Assembly: GCA_965115885.1 (NCBI GenBank)
Contig: OZ220479.1
Coordinates: forward strand, 3,596,001-3,660,000
DNA length: 64,000 nucleotides
Reading direction: 5' to 3'
Source: BD2-11 sp965115885
GTDB lineage: Bacteria; Gemmatimonadota; Gemmatimonadetes; Longimicrobiales; Gaopeijiaceae
Shown: in pieces, positions 45,031-53,019 of the stretch
Layout: every line of letters starts with the position of its first letter
Numbering within the stretch: the stretch's first letter is position 1
The notes under the pieces: model-generated
Seen by the model: only the letters and a program-made list of their open reading frames with translations
Told to the model about the DNA's origin: nothing
Database searches by the model: none
Translations under genes and position numbers: made by a program

Positions 45031-45204
45031 CGTCGAGGCCACCACGGAGACCGGCTATTCCGCCGACCGTCGCTTGGTCCGCGACGGTGGGACCTCGAAC
45101 GCCGTTACGGCGGAGTCCCGACACTGGCGCGGACGCCCCGGCGACGCCAGCTTCCGAGCTGGGCAGATCGTGCAGTCCGTCGTCGAGAGGGGTTCGAACG
45201 ATGG
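45031..45204 (+). pseudogene. Decayed winged-helix (excisionase-like) gene before integrase 2
   Basis: The nucleotide sequence parallels 33340-33546: ctattccgccgaccgtcgct matches the GYSADHLGR codons with a deletion, followed by tggtccgcgacgg and, later, gggcagatcgtgcagtccgt. A larger deletion removes the PNAGRPGAPRI region. The frame is broken, so no functional product is expected. It shows that the whole winged-helix plus integrase module was duplicated, with this copy decaying. Confidence 0.65.
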
Positions 45205-46361
45205 GACGCACGAAACGTGGTCGGCGCGGATACAGCGCCGGCGAATGGGGCCGCAACCGGGTCAGGGTCTTCCCCGATCCCAAGACCGGCCTGTTCCAGA
45301 TCGAGTGGCGCGAGAACGGACGCAGGCGGAGCCGGTCGCTGGGGCATCGCGACTGGGTTCGGGCGAAGCGGTACGCGGACGAGTTCGCCGCGGGCTTCGT
45401 CGATCCGGAGACGCACGGCGAGGCCGAAGCCGAGCCCGAGCCGCTCACCCTGGAGACGCTTTTCGACATCTACGGTGAGGAGGTGACGCCCACGAAGAGC
45501 GAGCGGAGGCGGTGGCACGACAGGGCCGCCGCCAAGATGTTCCTCGGGCTCTTCGGACGGGATCGCGAGCCGGAGACCCTGTCCCGGAGGGACTGGGACC
45601 GGTTCATCCGCGAGCGGAGGGCGGGCGAGGTCGGGCCGACCGGCAAGCCGGTGTCGGACCGCACGGTCGCGGACGATCTGAAGTTCCTGCTCGCGGTGCT
45701 CAACTGGGCCGTGAGGTCGAAGGACGATCGGGGCCGCCCGCTTCTCGTCTCGAATCCGCTGAAGGGGCTCGGGACGCCCAGGGAGAAGAACCCGACGCGG
45801 GTCGTGCTGACCCAGGAGGAGTACCAAGCGCTGCTCCAAGTGTCGGCGCAGGTCGACTGGCGCTTCCGGGTCGCGCTCGTGCTCGCGCACGAGACCGGAC
45901 ACCGCATCGGAGCCATCCGCAAGCTCCGGTGGTCCGACGTCGACTTCGACGGTCGGGCCGTCCGGTGGAGGGCCGAGCACGACAAGACGGGCCACGAGCA
46001 CACCACGCCCGTCACCGCCGACGCGCTGTCCGTTCTCGACGAGGCTTTGGCGAAGCGCTCGGGCGCGGGCGACGCTCCGGTGTTGCCCTCCCCGCGGAAT
46101 CCTGCGGAGTGGGTGGTTCCGTGGCGATGGCGCGCTTGGTGGCAGAAGGCCGAGAGGCTCGCCGAGCTCGAGCCGAAGCCCCGCAGGGGCTGGCACTCGC
46201 TGAGGCGGAAGTTCGCTTCCGATCTCATGGACCTGCCGCTCAAGGTGCTGTGCGAGCTCGGCGGCTGGAGGGACGCCAAGACCGTGCTCAGTTGCTACCA
46301 GCACACCAACGAGATGCAACTCAGGAAGGCGCTCGAGAGCCGATGCAGGGTTGGCGCCTGA
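45201..46361 (+). CDS. Tyrosine recombinase/integrase, copy 2
   Basis: This 386-residue integrase starts at ATG 45201 (GAGAGGGG upstream). It has the same layout as copy 1: GYSAGEWGRNRVRVFPDPKT, the TGHRIGAIRKLRW catalytic Arg, GWHSLRRKF (H-x-x-R) and the nucleophile Y366 in CYQHTNE. It ends soon after in CRVGA. The catalytic set is complete, so it may be active. It has the same orientation as copy 1, so the two genes form direct repeats enclosing lipoproteins A and B. Confidence 0.92.
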   Translation: MGRTKRGRRGYSAGEWGRNRVRVFPDPKTGLFQIEWRENGRRRSRSLGHRDWVRAKRYADEFAAGFVDPETHGEAEAEPEPLTLETLFDIYGEEVTPTKSERRRWHDRAAAKMFLGLFGRDREPETLSRRDWDRFIRERRAGEVGPTGKPVSDRTVADDLKFLLAVLNWAVRSKDDRGRPLLVSNPLKGLGTPREKNPTRVVLTQEEYQALLQVSAQVDWRFRVALVLAHETGHRIGAIRKLRWSDVDFDGRAVRWRAEHDKTGHEHTTPVTADALSVLDEALAKRSGAGDAPVLPSPRNPAEWVVPWRWRAWWQKAERLAELEPKPRRGWHSLRRKFASDLMDLPLKVLCELGGWRDAKTVLSCYQHTNEMQLRKALESRCRVGA

Positions 46362-46593
46362 GCTGAGGATCGATTCAGCGGGAATCGAACAGCGGGAACC
46401 CGCGCCGTTGCTCCCGTAAGAGCAATGAACGCAAGAGGATGACGGCCAAGTAGTCTGCGTCCCTCGGGAAAAGCCGGCGAAGTGCGGCGGATCGTGCAAC
46501 TCAAGCCGACCATGGACGATTCCCCGCCGCGACGCCCGCACGCCGGATCCCGCTGGCCGGCGCCTCGCGGCGCGCGACTCGTTCGCAGACTTC

Positions 46594-47232
46594 TCAGCAG
46601 AGCGCCCGCTCGTCGCCGGCCACCCGGTCGAGTTCCCGGGCGCGCACGCTGTCCCCGATCGCCAAGGCCGCCAGGATGCCTCGCCGAGCCAGGGCCGGCG
46701 CGAAGCATCCGGCCTCCAACCGGTCCACGAAGGCGTCGACGCGGACCCGGTATTCACCGGAGCGCCAAGCTTCGGCCCAGATTCCGAGCGGCTCCGTCAG
46801 CTCCGAAACCCGGGGGGCGTAGAGGTCGGCGAGTTCCGGAGACTCCCGCGAGAGCAAATCGAGGGCCCATGCCGCGTCGTAGTGGTTCGACAGCAGCAGC
46901 GCCACCGAGTAGAACTCGGCGCTCGCGCAGTCCTCCGGCACGCAGGTCGCGACCGCCGCCACGGAGAACGCGTTCGGTTGCGCGCCGACGATCAGGTTGA
47001 TCCCCATCCGGCGTCCGAGCGACTGCCGCAACGCGGCCTCCAGCACGCGGTCGGCGGTGGGATCGTCGAAGGCGACGGCGACGTCGACGCCCTCGAGGTG
47101 CTCGAACCCCATCCGGGATTCCTGGCCGTGGACGGCGAACGGCGCGCCGAACGCGCACGCGGCCGCCAATCGGGAAACCGCGAGCGCGAGCGTCGGCAGA
47201 GGGCGCTTCGTCGACGCGAGGACGAGGTTCAT
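46594..47232 (-). CDS. Secreted protein of unknown function
   Basis: With ATG 47232 the product is 212 residues, with a signal peptide-like N-terminus (MNLVLASTKRPLPTLALAVS to FAVHGQ). The mature part contains EHLEGVDVAVAFDDPTADRV, FSVAAVATCVPEDCASAEFY and two short C-x4-C/C-rich spots, and ends DRVAGDERALC. It looks protein-like throughout, but I recognise no family. It is divergent from the penicillin acylase gene, 103 bp between starts. Confidence 0.6.
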   Translation of the reverse strand: MNLVLASTKRPLPTLALAVSRLAAACAFGAPFAVHGQESRMGFEHLEGVDVAVAFDDPTADRVLEAALRQSLGRRMGINLIVGAQPNAFSVAAVATCVPEDCASAEFYSVALLLSNHYDAAWALDLLSRESPELADLYAPRVSELTEPLGIWAEAWRSGEYRVRVDAFVDRLEAGCFAPALARRGILAALAIGDSVRARELDRVAGDERALC

Positions 47233-47335
47233 CGGTCGTGGTTCTCGATTGCGTGGGCTCCGCCTTCCTCCGAAGCTGAAGCTAGTACCCTGCGTGCCTT
47301 TCGGCACCCGAACGAAACCAACATTGGGAGGATCC

Positions 47336-49672
47336 ATGCGCCCCATCCGATCCGCCGGACGCGCCCGCGCCCGTCGCGCGACCTTCGCCAGCTTGGGCAC
47401 CCTCGCTTTCGCGTCCGCCTGCTCCGGGCCGCCGTCCGCGGACTTCGAGGAGTTGGCCCGGGAGCGCCTGCCGCAGATCGACGGCCGCATCGAGGTCCCG
47501 GGGCTCGAAGACGAGGTCGAAGTGCTGCGCGATCCGTGGGGCGTCCCCCACATCTACGCCTCCAACCTCGACGACCTCTTCTTCGCCCAGGGCTTCGTCC
47601 AAGCCCAGGACCGCCTCTGGCAGATGGAAATGTACAGGAAAGCCGGCGAAGGCCGCCTGTCGGAGGTGTTGGGCCCGGAGGCGCTTCAGCACGACCGCGT
47701 CGCGCGCCTGCTCAAATTCCGGGGCCCCTTCGACGAAGCCGAGTTCACCCGCTACCACCCCGAGGGCCGACGCATCCTCGAGGCTTTCGCGTCGGGGATC
47801 AACGCCTACGTCGACCATGCGACGGCGGCGGGAGAGCTGCCCGCGGAATTTCTGCTCACGGGCCTCGAGCCCGAACGATGGAGCGCCGAGACGCCGTTGT
47901 TGCGCATGCAGACGGCGATGCCGGTGGCGGACGTGCGGCGCGAGTTGCGGCTGGCGATGCGGGTGGCCGAGTTCGGCGCCGAGGAGGCCAACCGGCGGGC
48001 GAATCCGACGCCCTGGCGGGAGCTCGAGGTGCCCGACGGCGTCGACATGGCGCTGATCTCGGACGAGGCGCTGGCCGGCGTGGCGGGGTTCCGCAACGCC
48101 ATGAGCGGTCCGCCGCTGGTCGCGCCCTACGACGGCTGGACGGCGTCGGAGACGACCCCCGACCTGGGGGCGCGGGAGACCTCCCCGGGAAGCAACAACT
48201 GGGCGATCCACGGGAGCCGCACCGCGAGCGGTCGCGCGATCGTGGCCAACGACCCGCACCGCGCGGTGACCAACCCATCCCTCCGTTACGTCGTTCACTT
48301 GGACGCGCCCGGGTGGACGGCGATCGGGTCGACCGAGCCGGTGCTCCCCGGCGTGGCCATCGGGCACAACGGACGCATCGCCTGGGGGCTCACCATCGTG
48401 GGCACCGACCAGTCCGACGTGTACGTCGAGCGGGTGAATCCGGACAATCCCAAGCAGGTGCGCTGGGGCGACGGATGGGAGGAGGTGCGCACCGTCGCCG
48501 AGGTCGTCCGGATCGGAAATCGGTCGTCCGCCACGACGGCGTCGGGCGCGGAGAGCGATTCCGTCGTCGTGGAACTGGAGTTCTCGCGCCACGGGCCGAT
48601 CTTCCACCGGGACACCGCGAACCACCTCGCCTACGCCATGCGTTCGACGATGCACGAACCGGGCACCACCGGCTACCTGGCCGGCCTGCGGCTCAACGTG
48701 GTCGACGACTGCAGGGGCTTCCTGGAGGAGATGCGCCATTGGCTGGCGCCGACCGAGAACATGATCTGCGGGGACGCGGACGGAAACGTCGCGTGGCAGG
48801 CCGCGGCGCTCTCCCCGAACCGCCCGAACTGGCACGGGCGGCTGCCGGTGCCGGGAACCGGGGCGTACGAATGGGACGGGTTCCGCGACGACCTGCCCAC
48901 CGAGTACAACCCGGAGCGGGGATGGGTGGGAACCGCCAACCACGACATCCATCCGCCCGGCTACGACCCGCCGCTCTTCTTCAAGACGGCCGGGCCCTTC
49001 GCCCGCTTCGCGCGCGTCCGGGAGGTGTTGGACGCCGGAAGCGACTTCACCCTGGAGGATTCCCGGGCGCTTCAGCAGGACGCCTACTCGGCGGCCGCCG
49101 CGCGGCACGCGACGCTCTTCGCCGGATGGACGGCAACCGACCCGGAGCTGGAACCCCGCCGGGTCGAGCTCGCGGCGTGGAACGGGGTGTTCGACCGCTC
49201 CAGCCGGGCGGCCGCGGTCTACGGTCGGCTCGACGGGGACGCGCTCGACCGGCTGACCGAGACGCCGGGCGACGACCCCGTCCCGGCCTTGGAAGCCCTC
49301 CTCTCCGTCGCGCTGGAAGAGGTCGCGCGCGAGCTGGGCGACGACCCCGCCGAGTGGCGCTGGGGACGCTACCACCGAAGCGAGTTCCCGCACACGCTGG
49401 CGAGCGCCTACGACCTGCCTCCAGTCGAGCGGTCGGGCGGCGCGGGCACGGTGGCGGCCACGGGAGCCACCTACCGCCACATCGTCGACTTCGCCGACCT
49501 GGACGGGTCGCTGGTCACCAACGCTCCGGGGCAGTCCGGTCGGCCGGGAAGCCCCTACTACGGCAACCTCGCCGAGAGCTGGGGCGACCGGGAGTACTTC
49601 CCGATGCTCTTCTCCCGCGCGGCGGTGGAGGCGCGCGCGGAGAACCGCTTGGTGCTGGCGCCGGGGAGCTGA
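47336..49672 (+). CDS. Penicillin acylase family (Ntn-hydrolase), lipoprotein-like
   Basis: The 778-residue precursor starts at ATG 47336 (GGGAGGA just upstream). Its N-terminal signal contains LAFASACSG, a possible lipobox. The alpha-chain-like part begins VEVLRDPWGVPHIYASNLDD with FAQGFVQAQDRLWQMEMYR. The autoproteolytic site and N-terminal nucleophile is S286 in SPGSNNWAI. The following LPGVAIGHNGRIAWGLT and the TANHDIHPPGYDP segment are typical. Known members deacylate penicillins, cephalosporins or acyl-homoserine lactones after self-cleavage. The substrate here is undecided; quorum-signal hydrolysis is one possibility. Confidence 0.92.
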   Translation: MRPIRSAGRARARRATFASLGTLAFASACSGPPSADFEELARERLPQIDGRIEVPGLEDEVEVLRDPWGVPHIYASNLDDLFFAQGFVQAQDRLWQMEMYRKAGEGRLSEVLGPEALQHDRVARLLKFRGPFDEAEFTRYHPEGRRILEAFASGINAYVDHATAAGELPAEFLLTGLEPERWSAETPLLRMQTAMPVADVRRELRLAMRVAEFGAEEANRRANPTPWRELEVPDGVDMALISDEALAGVAGFRNAMSGPPLVAPYDGWTASETTPDLGARETSPGSNNWAIHGSRTASGRAIVANDPHRAVTNPSLRYVVHLDAPGWTAIGSTEPVLPGVAIGHNGRIAWGLTIVGTDQSDVYVERVNPDNPKQVRWGDGWEEVRTVAEVVRIGNRSSATTASGAESDSVVVELEFSRHGPIFHRDTANHLAYAMRSTMHEPGTTGYLAGLRLNVVDDCRGFLEEMRHWLAPTENMICGDADGNVAWQAAALSPNRPNWHGRLPVPGTGAYEWDGFRDDLPTEYNPERGWVGTANHDIHPPGYDPPLFFKTAGPFARFARVREVLDAGSDFTLEDSRALQQDAYSAAAARHATLFAGWTATDPELEPRRVELAAWNGVFDRSSRAAAVYGRLDGDALDRLTETPGDDPVPALEALLSVALEEVARELGDDPAEWRWGRYHRSEFPHTLASAYDLPPVERSGGAGTVAATGATYRHIVDFADLDGSLVTNAPGQSGRPGSPYYGNLAESWGDREYFPMLFSRAAVEARAENRLVLAPGS

Positions 49673-49676
49673 CGGA

Positions 49677-50597
49677 TCAGTCCCGCCCCTCCCAGTCGAC
49701 GTCGGACAGGCGGGCCAGCGCGAGCTGAAGCGCGTGGGTCCCCTTGCGCCCCTCCCCCTGGGCGAGCAACGCGGTGTACAGCTGGTGCGCCAGCGCCAGT
49801 CCCGGAAGCGCCAGCTTCATGCGGCCGGCTTCGGCGAGCGCGATCTCCATGTCCTTGACGAAGTGCTCGACGAGGAAGCCGGGATCGAAATCGTTGGCGA
49901 TCACCCGCGGACCGTAGTTGGACAGCGACCAGCTGCCGGCGGCGCCCGAAGCCACCGACCGCATCGCCGTCTCCAAGTCGAGCCCGGACCGGTGGGCGTA
50001 GAGCAGTCCCTCGCACATCCCGATCATCAGCGGGCCGATCAGCACTTGGTTCACCATCTTGGCGTGTTGCCCCGCCCCGGGTCCCCCCTGGCGCACGACG
50101 GTCTTCCCCATCGCCCGCCAACACGGTCCCAGCGCGTCCACGACCTCCTCGTCCCCGCCGATCATGATCGACAGGCGCGCCTCCCGAGCCCCGACGTCGC
50201 CTCCGGACACGGGCGCGTCCACGCTGGCCACCCCCCGCGCGCGCGCGGCCTCGTGGATTTCGACCGCGAGCGACGGCTCGCTGGTGGTCATGTCCACCAG
50301 GACGTCTCCGGGCGCGCACCCGGCCAGGGCGCCGTTCTCGCCCAGGATCACCTCGCGTACGTCGCTCGGGAAGCCGACGATGCTGAACACGACATCGCTT
50401 CGCTCCGCCACCGCCTGCGGACTGTCGGCCCACGCCGCGCCCTTCTCCAGCACCGGCGCCGCCGTGGCCCGGGTGCGGGTGAAGACCGTCGCCGAGAATC
50501 CGCGGTCCATCACGTGCGCGCACATGCTGCGCCCCATGACGCCCAGCCCGATCCACCCGATGCGGGTCTTGCCCGGTCGAATGTCGAGATCCGTCAT
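49677..50597 (-). CDS. NAD-dependent beta-hydroxyacid dehydrogenase (3-hydroxyisobutyrate type)
   Basis: This 306-residue protein starts at ATG 50597. The Rossmann motif is IGWIGLGVMGRSMCAHVMDR. The family substrate motif DAPVSGGDVGAREA and the catalytic Lys motif GAGQHAKMVNQ are present. Members oxidise 3-hydroxyisobutyrate, tartronate semialdehyde or related 3-hydroxy acids with NAD(P). It converges with the penicillin acylase gene (4 bp apart) and diverges from an amidase gene. The exact substrate cannot be told. Confidence 0.9.
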   Translation of the reverse strand: MTDLDIRPGKTRIGWIGLGVMGRSMCAHVMDRGFSATVFTRTRATAAPVLEKGAAWADSPQAVAERSDVVFSIVGFPSDVREVILGENGALAGCAPGDVLVDMTTSEPSLAVEIHEAARARGVASVDAPVSGGDVGAREARLSIMIGGDEEVVDALGPCWRAMGKTVVRQGGPGAGQHAKMVNQVLIGPLMIGMCEGLLYAHRSGLDLETAMRSVASGAAGSWSLSNYGPRVIANDFDPGFLVEHFVKDMEIALAEAGRMKLALPGLALAHQLYTALLAQGEGRKGTHALQLALARLSDVDWEGRD

Positions 50598-50759
50598 GTC
50601 TTTCGGCCTCTGCCCGGTATTGTGGAAGACGAACGGTGGACACGATAGTGTTGAAGCCGGACCTCCGGGGCAATCGCCGTCGCCGCGCGCGCATCGACGC
50701 TCCCTTCGCCCCGCTCCTCCACCCCCCCCGGACGCCGCGACCCCACCGGAGAAATCTCG

Positions 50760-52376
50760 ATGAATCCCGAACGGCCCTCCTCGGCCCGTACCCCGCGCTC
50801 CCGCCGCCGCACCCCGAACGCGACCCGCCTCCTGCTCAGCGCCTGCCTGCTGGCGGCCGCCCCGGGCGCGGCTCTCGCCCAGGACTTCCCGATCGAGGAG
50901 GCGACCATCGCGGAGGTGCACGCCGCCTTCCTCTCCGGTGCGCTGACCTGCGCGGAGCTGGTGCAGGGCTACCTCGACCGCATCGAAGCCTACGACCGAC
51001 GGGGACCGCGCCTCAACGCCATCGCCGCCGTGAACCCCGCCGCACTCGACGAGGCCGCCCGCCTGGACCGGGCCCTCGCTGCCGGCGGACTCGCCGGACC
51101 GCTGCACTGCATCCCGGTTCTCCTCAAGGACCAGGTCGAAACCCGCGACATGCCGACCACCTACGGGTCGGCGCTCTTCCGGGACTTCGTGTCCTCGCGG
51201 GACGCCACCGTCGTCGCCCGCATGAAGGACGCGGGCGCGCTCGTCCTGGCCAAGACCAACATGGGCGAGTTCGCCTCGCGCTACGTGGGCTCGGGCTTCG
51301 GCTTCATCCGCAACCCCTACGACCCCCGGCGCAACCCCAGCGGCTCGTCGGGCGGCACCGGCGCGGGCGTGGCCGCGAACCTGGGGATGATCGGGATCGG
51401 AGAGGACACCGGCGGCTCCATCCGCGGGCCGGCGGCGGTGCATGCGCTGGTCGGCCTCAGACCCACCCTGCAGCTGGTCAGCCGCCACGGCATGATGCCC
51501 GCCAACCCCACCACCGACACCATGGGACCGATGACCCGCACGGTCGCGGACGCGGCCATCCTGCTGGACGCGATCGCCGGCTACGATCCCGACGATCCGG
51601 TGACCGCCCGCTCCTTCGGCGAGATCCCCGGCTCCTACGGCGACGGGCTCTCCGCCGACGGGCTGGCCGGGGCGCGCATCGGCGTCGTCCGCGACCCCAT
51701 GGACCGCTCCCTGGACACGGAGTCGGAGGGATACCGGCAGGCGCGCGCCATCGTCGACGCGGCCGTCGCGCAACTCGGCGCCCTGGGCGCCGAAGTGACG
51801 GACGACGTCGCCATCCCGGGCATCGAGAGGGTGAACGCCGTTTTCTCCATGAACGTCCACGAGACCGAGGCCGCCACCGACGCCTACCTGGCGGAGCTCG
51901 AGGGCGCGCCCCACGCGACCCTGCGCTCCATCCTGCTGAGCGGCCGGGTGACGCCGTGGCGGGCGGCCGGACTGGCCGGATCGCTCGGCAAGACCACCGC
52001 CGACCCCGCCTACCTAGCCTACCTGCTGGCCCGCGACCGGATCCGCCGGGACGTCTACCGGGCGATGGCCGACCACGCCTTGGACGCCTTGGTGTACGCC
52101 ACTTTCGACCACCCGCCGTCGCTGATCGCCCCCGACGTCCGAACCAACCCCGCTCCGGCCGACGACTACGGGCTCGGCGACAACCGTCTGCTCAGCCCGA
52201 TTCTGGGCTTCCCCGCCCTCACCGTCCCCGGCGGCTTCACCCCGGACGGCCTGCCCATCGGGATCGAGTTCCTAGGCCGTCCCTTCACGGAAGCCATGCT
52301 GCTGCGCTTCGCCTACGCCTTCGAACGGGCCACGGGCCACCGTCGGCCGCCGGCTTCCGCGCCGACCCTGCGTTGA
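50760..52376 (+). CDS. Amidase-signature hydrolase, secreted
   Basis: The 538-residue protein has an Arg-rich N-terminus and a hydrophobic segment ending AAALAQ-like (GAALAQ), a signal peptide. The triad is visible as K123 (LLKDQVE), cis-S196 in NPSGSSGGTGAG and nucleophile S220 in GEDTGGSIRGPA. It is homologous to the amidase at 8196-9821 but not a close copy (different signal type). It hydrolyses an amide outside the cytoplasm; the substrate is unknown. GGAGA lies upstream of the ATG. Confidence 0.92.
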   Translation: MNPERPSSARTPRSRRRTPNATRLLLSACLLAAAPGAALAQDFPIEEATIAEVHAAFLSGALTCAELVQGYLDRIEAYDRRGPRLNAIAAVNPAALDEAARLDRALAAGGLAGPLHCIPVLLKDQVETRDMPTTYGSALFRDFVSSRDATVVARMKDAGALVLAKTNMGEFASRYVGSGFGFIRNPYDPRRNPSGSSGGTGAGVAANLGMIGIGEDTGGSIRGPAAVHALVGLRPTLQLVSRHGMMPANPTTDTMGPMTRTVADAAILLDAIAGYDPDDPVTARSFGEIPGSYGDGLSADGLAGARIGVVRDPMDRSLDTESEGYRQARAIVDAAVAQLGALGAEVTDDVAIPGIERVNAVFSMNVHETEAATDAYLAELEGAPHATLRSILLSGRVTPWRAAGLAGSLGKTTADPAYLAYLLARDRIRRDVYRAMADHALDALVYATFDHPPSLIAPDVRTNPAPADDYGLGDNRLLSPILGFPALTVPGGFTPDGLPIGIEFLGRPFTEAMLLRFAYAFERATGHRRPPASAPTLR

Positions 52377-52429
52377 CGCCCGCGCCCACCGCCCCGCGAG
52401 AAGGGCCGTCCCGCCCCGGCGGAGTCGCG

Positions 52430-52957
52430 TCAACGCCGGGCCGGTCCGGCGGTCCGGCGCGCCCCCGTCGCCGTCCGCCCCCGTCGGCAGCTCGGCATCG
52501 CGGCCAGCGTGGAGTCGATTCTGAGGAAGAGCGTCTCCCCGGGATCGACCGTCAACTCGTCGGTCGTGCAGGTCCCGACGGCGAGCAGTTCGATCCTGAT
52601 CGAGAGCGTTTGCGGGACGTCCCACTCGAGGGTGTAGTTGGCTTCGGTCTTCCCGGTGAGCGCGCCGATGTACTCCTTCCCGCGGAGGCGCACGGCGTAC
52701 AGGCGGGCGTCGCTGAAGTTGTTGTTGACGATGCGGATCTCGATGCGATTCTCGAGACCGGGCGCAACGCCCGGGTCGCGCTCCCCGGCGCGCGCGGCGC
52801 AGCCCGCGGCGAGCGCGGACGGCACCGTCGCCCAAAGGAGGAGCCGGGCCGCCCGGCGGACGGGTCCGGTTCCGCCGCCGATCGCTTCGGGTCGCGTCCG
52901 CGGTTCACCCTCCGCTATTCTCTCGTGCATTCGGAGTCCTCCGGTTTCGGCGCCCAT
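52430..52957 (-). CDS. Small lipoprotein of unknown function
   Basis: This is 175 residues from ATG 52957, or 166 from ATG 52930. Both starts have a strong ribosome-binding site (AGGAGG five bases before the first, GGAGG seven before the second), so the start is ambiguous. A hydrophobic run ends in a lipobox LAAGC. The mature part (IEIRIVNNNFSDARLYAVRL, ANYTLEWDVPQTLSIRIELL) looks like a small beta-sandwich. It ends in a low-complexity Arg/Ala tail. No known family is recognised. Confidence 0.6.
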   Translation of the reverse strand: MGAETGGLRMHERIAEGEPRTRPEAIGGGTGPVRRAARLLLWATVPSALAAGCAARAGERDPGVAPGLENRIEIRIVNNNFSDARLYAVRLRGKEYIGALTGKTEANYTLEWDVPQTLSIRIELLAVGTCTTDELTVDPGETLFLRIDSTLAAMPSCRRGRTATGARRTAGPARR

Positions 52958-53019
52958 GGTCGCCTCCTTTTCGTTGCAGTGCCAGAATCACTCGTCTCAC
53001 CGGTTCAAGGAGCTCACTC

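Noticed and set aside
46375..46445. tRNA-like T-loop (gttcgattccc on the minus strand) and hairpin ttgctcccgtaagagcaa after integrase 2
   Set aside because: The T-stem does not pair and no acceptor or D-arm is found. The similar stretch after integrase 1 suggests shared integrase-end sequence, not a tRNA.
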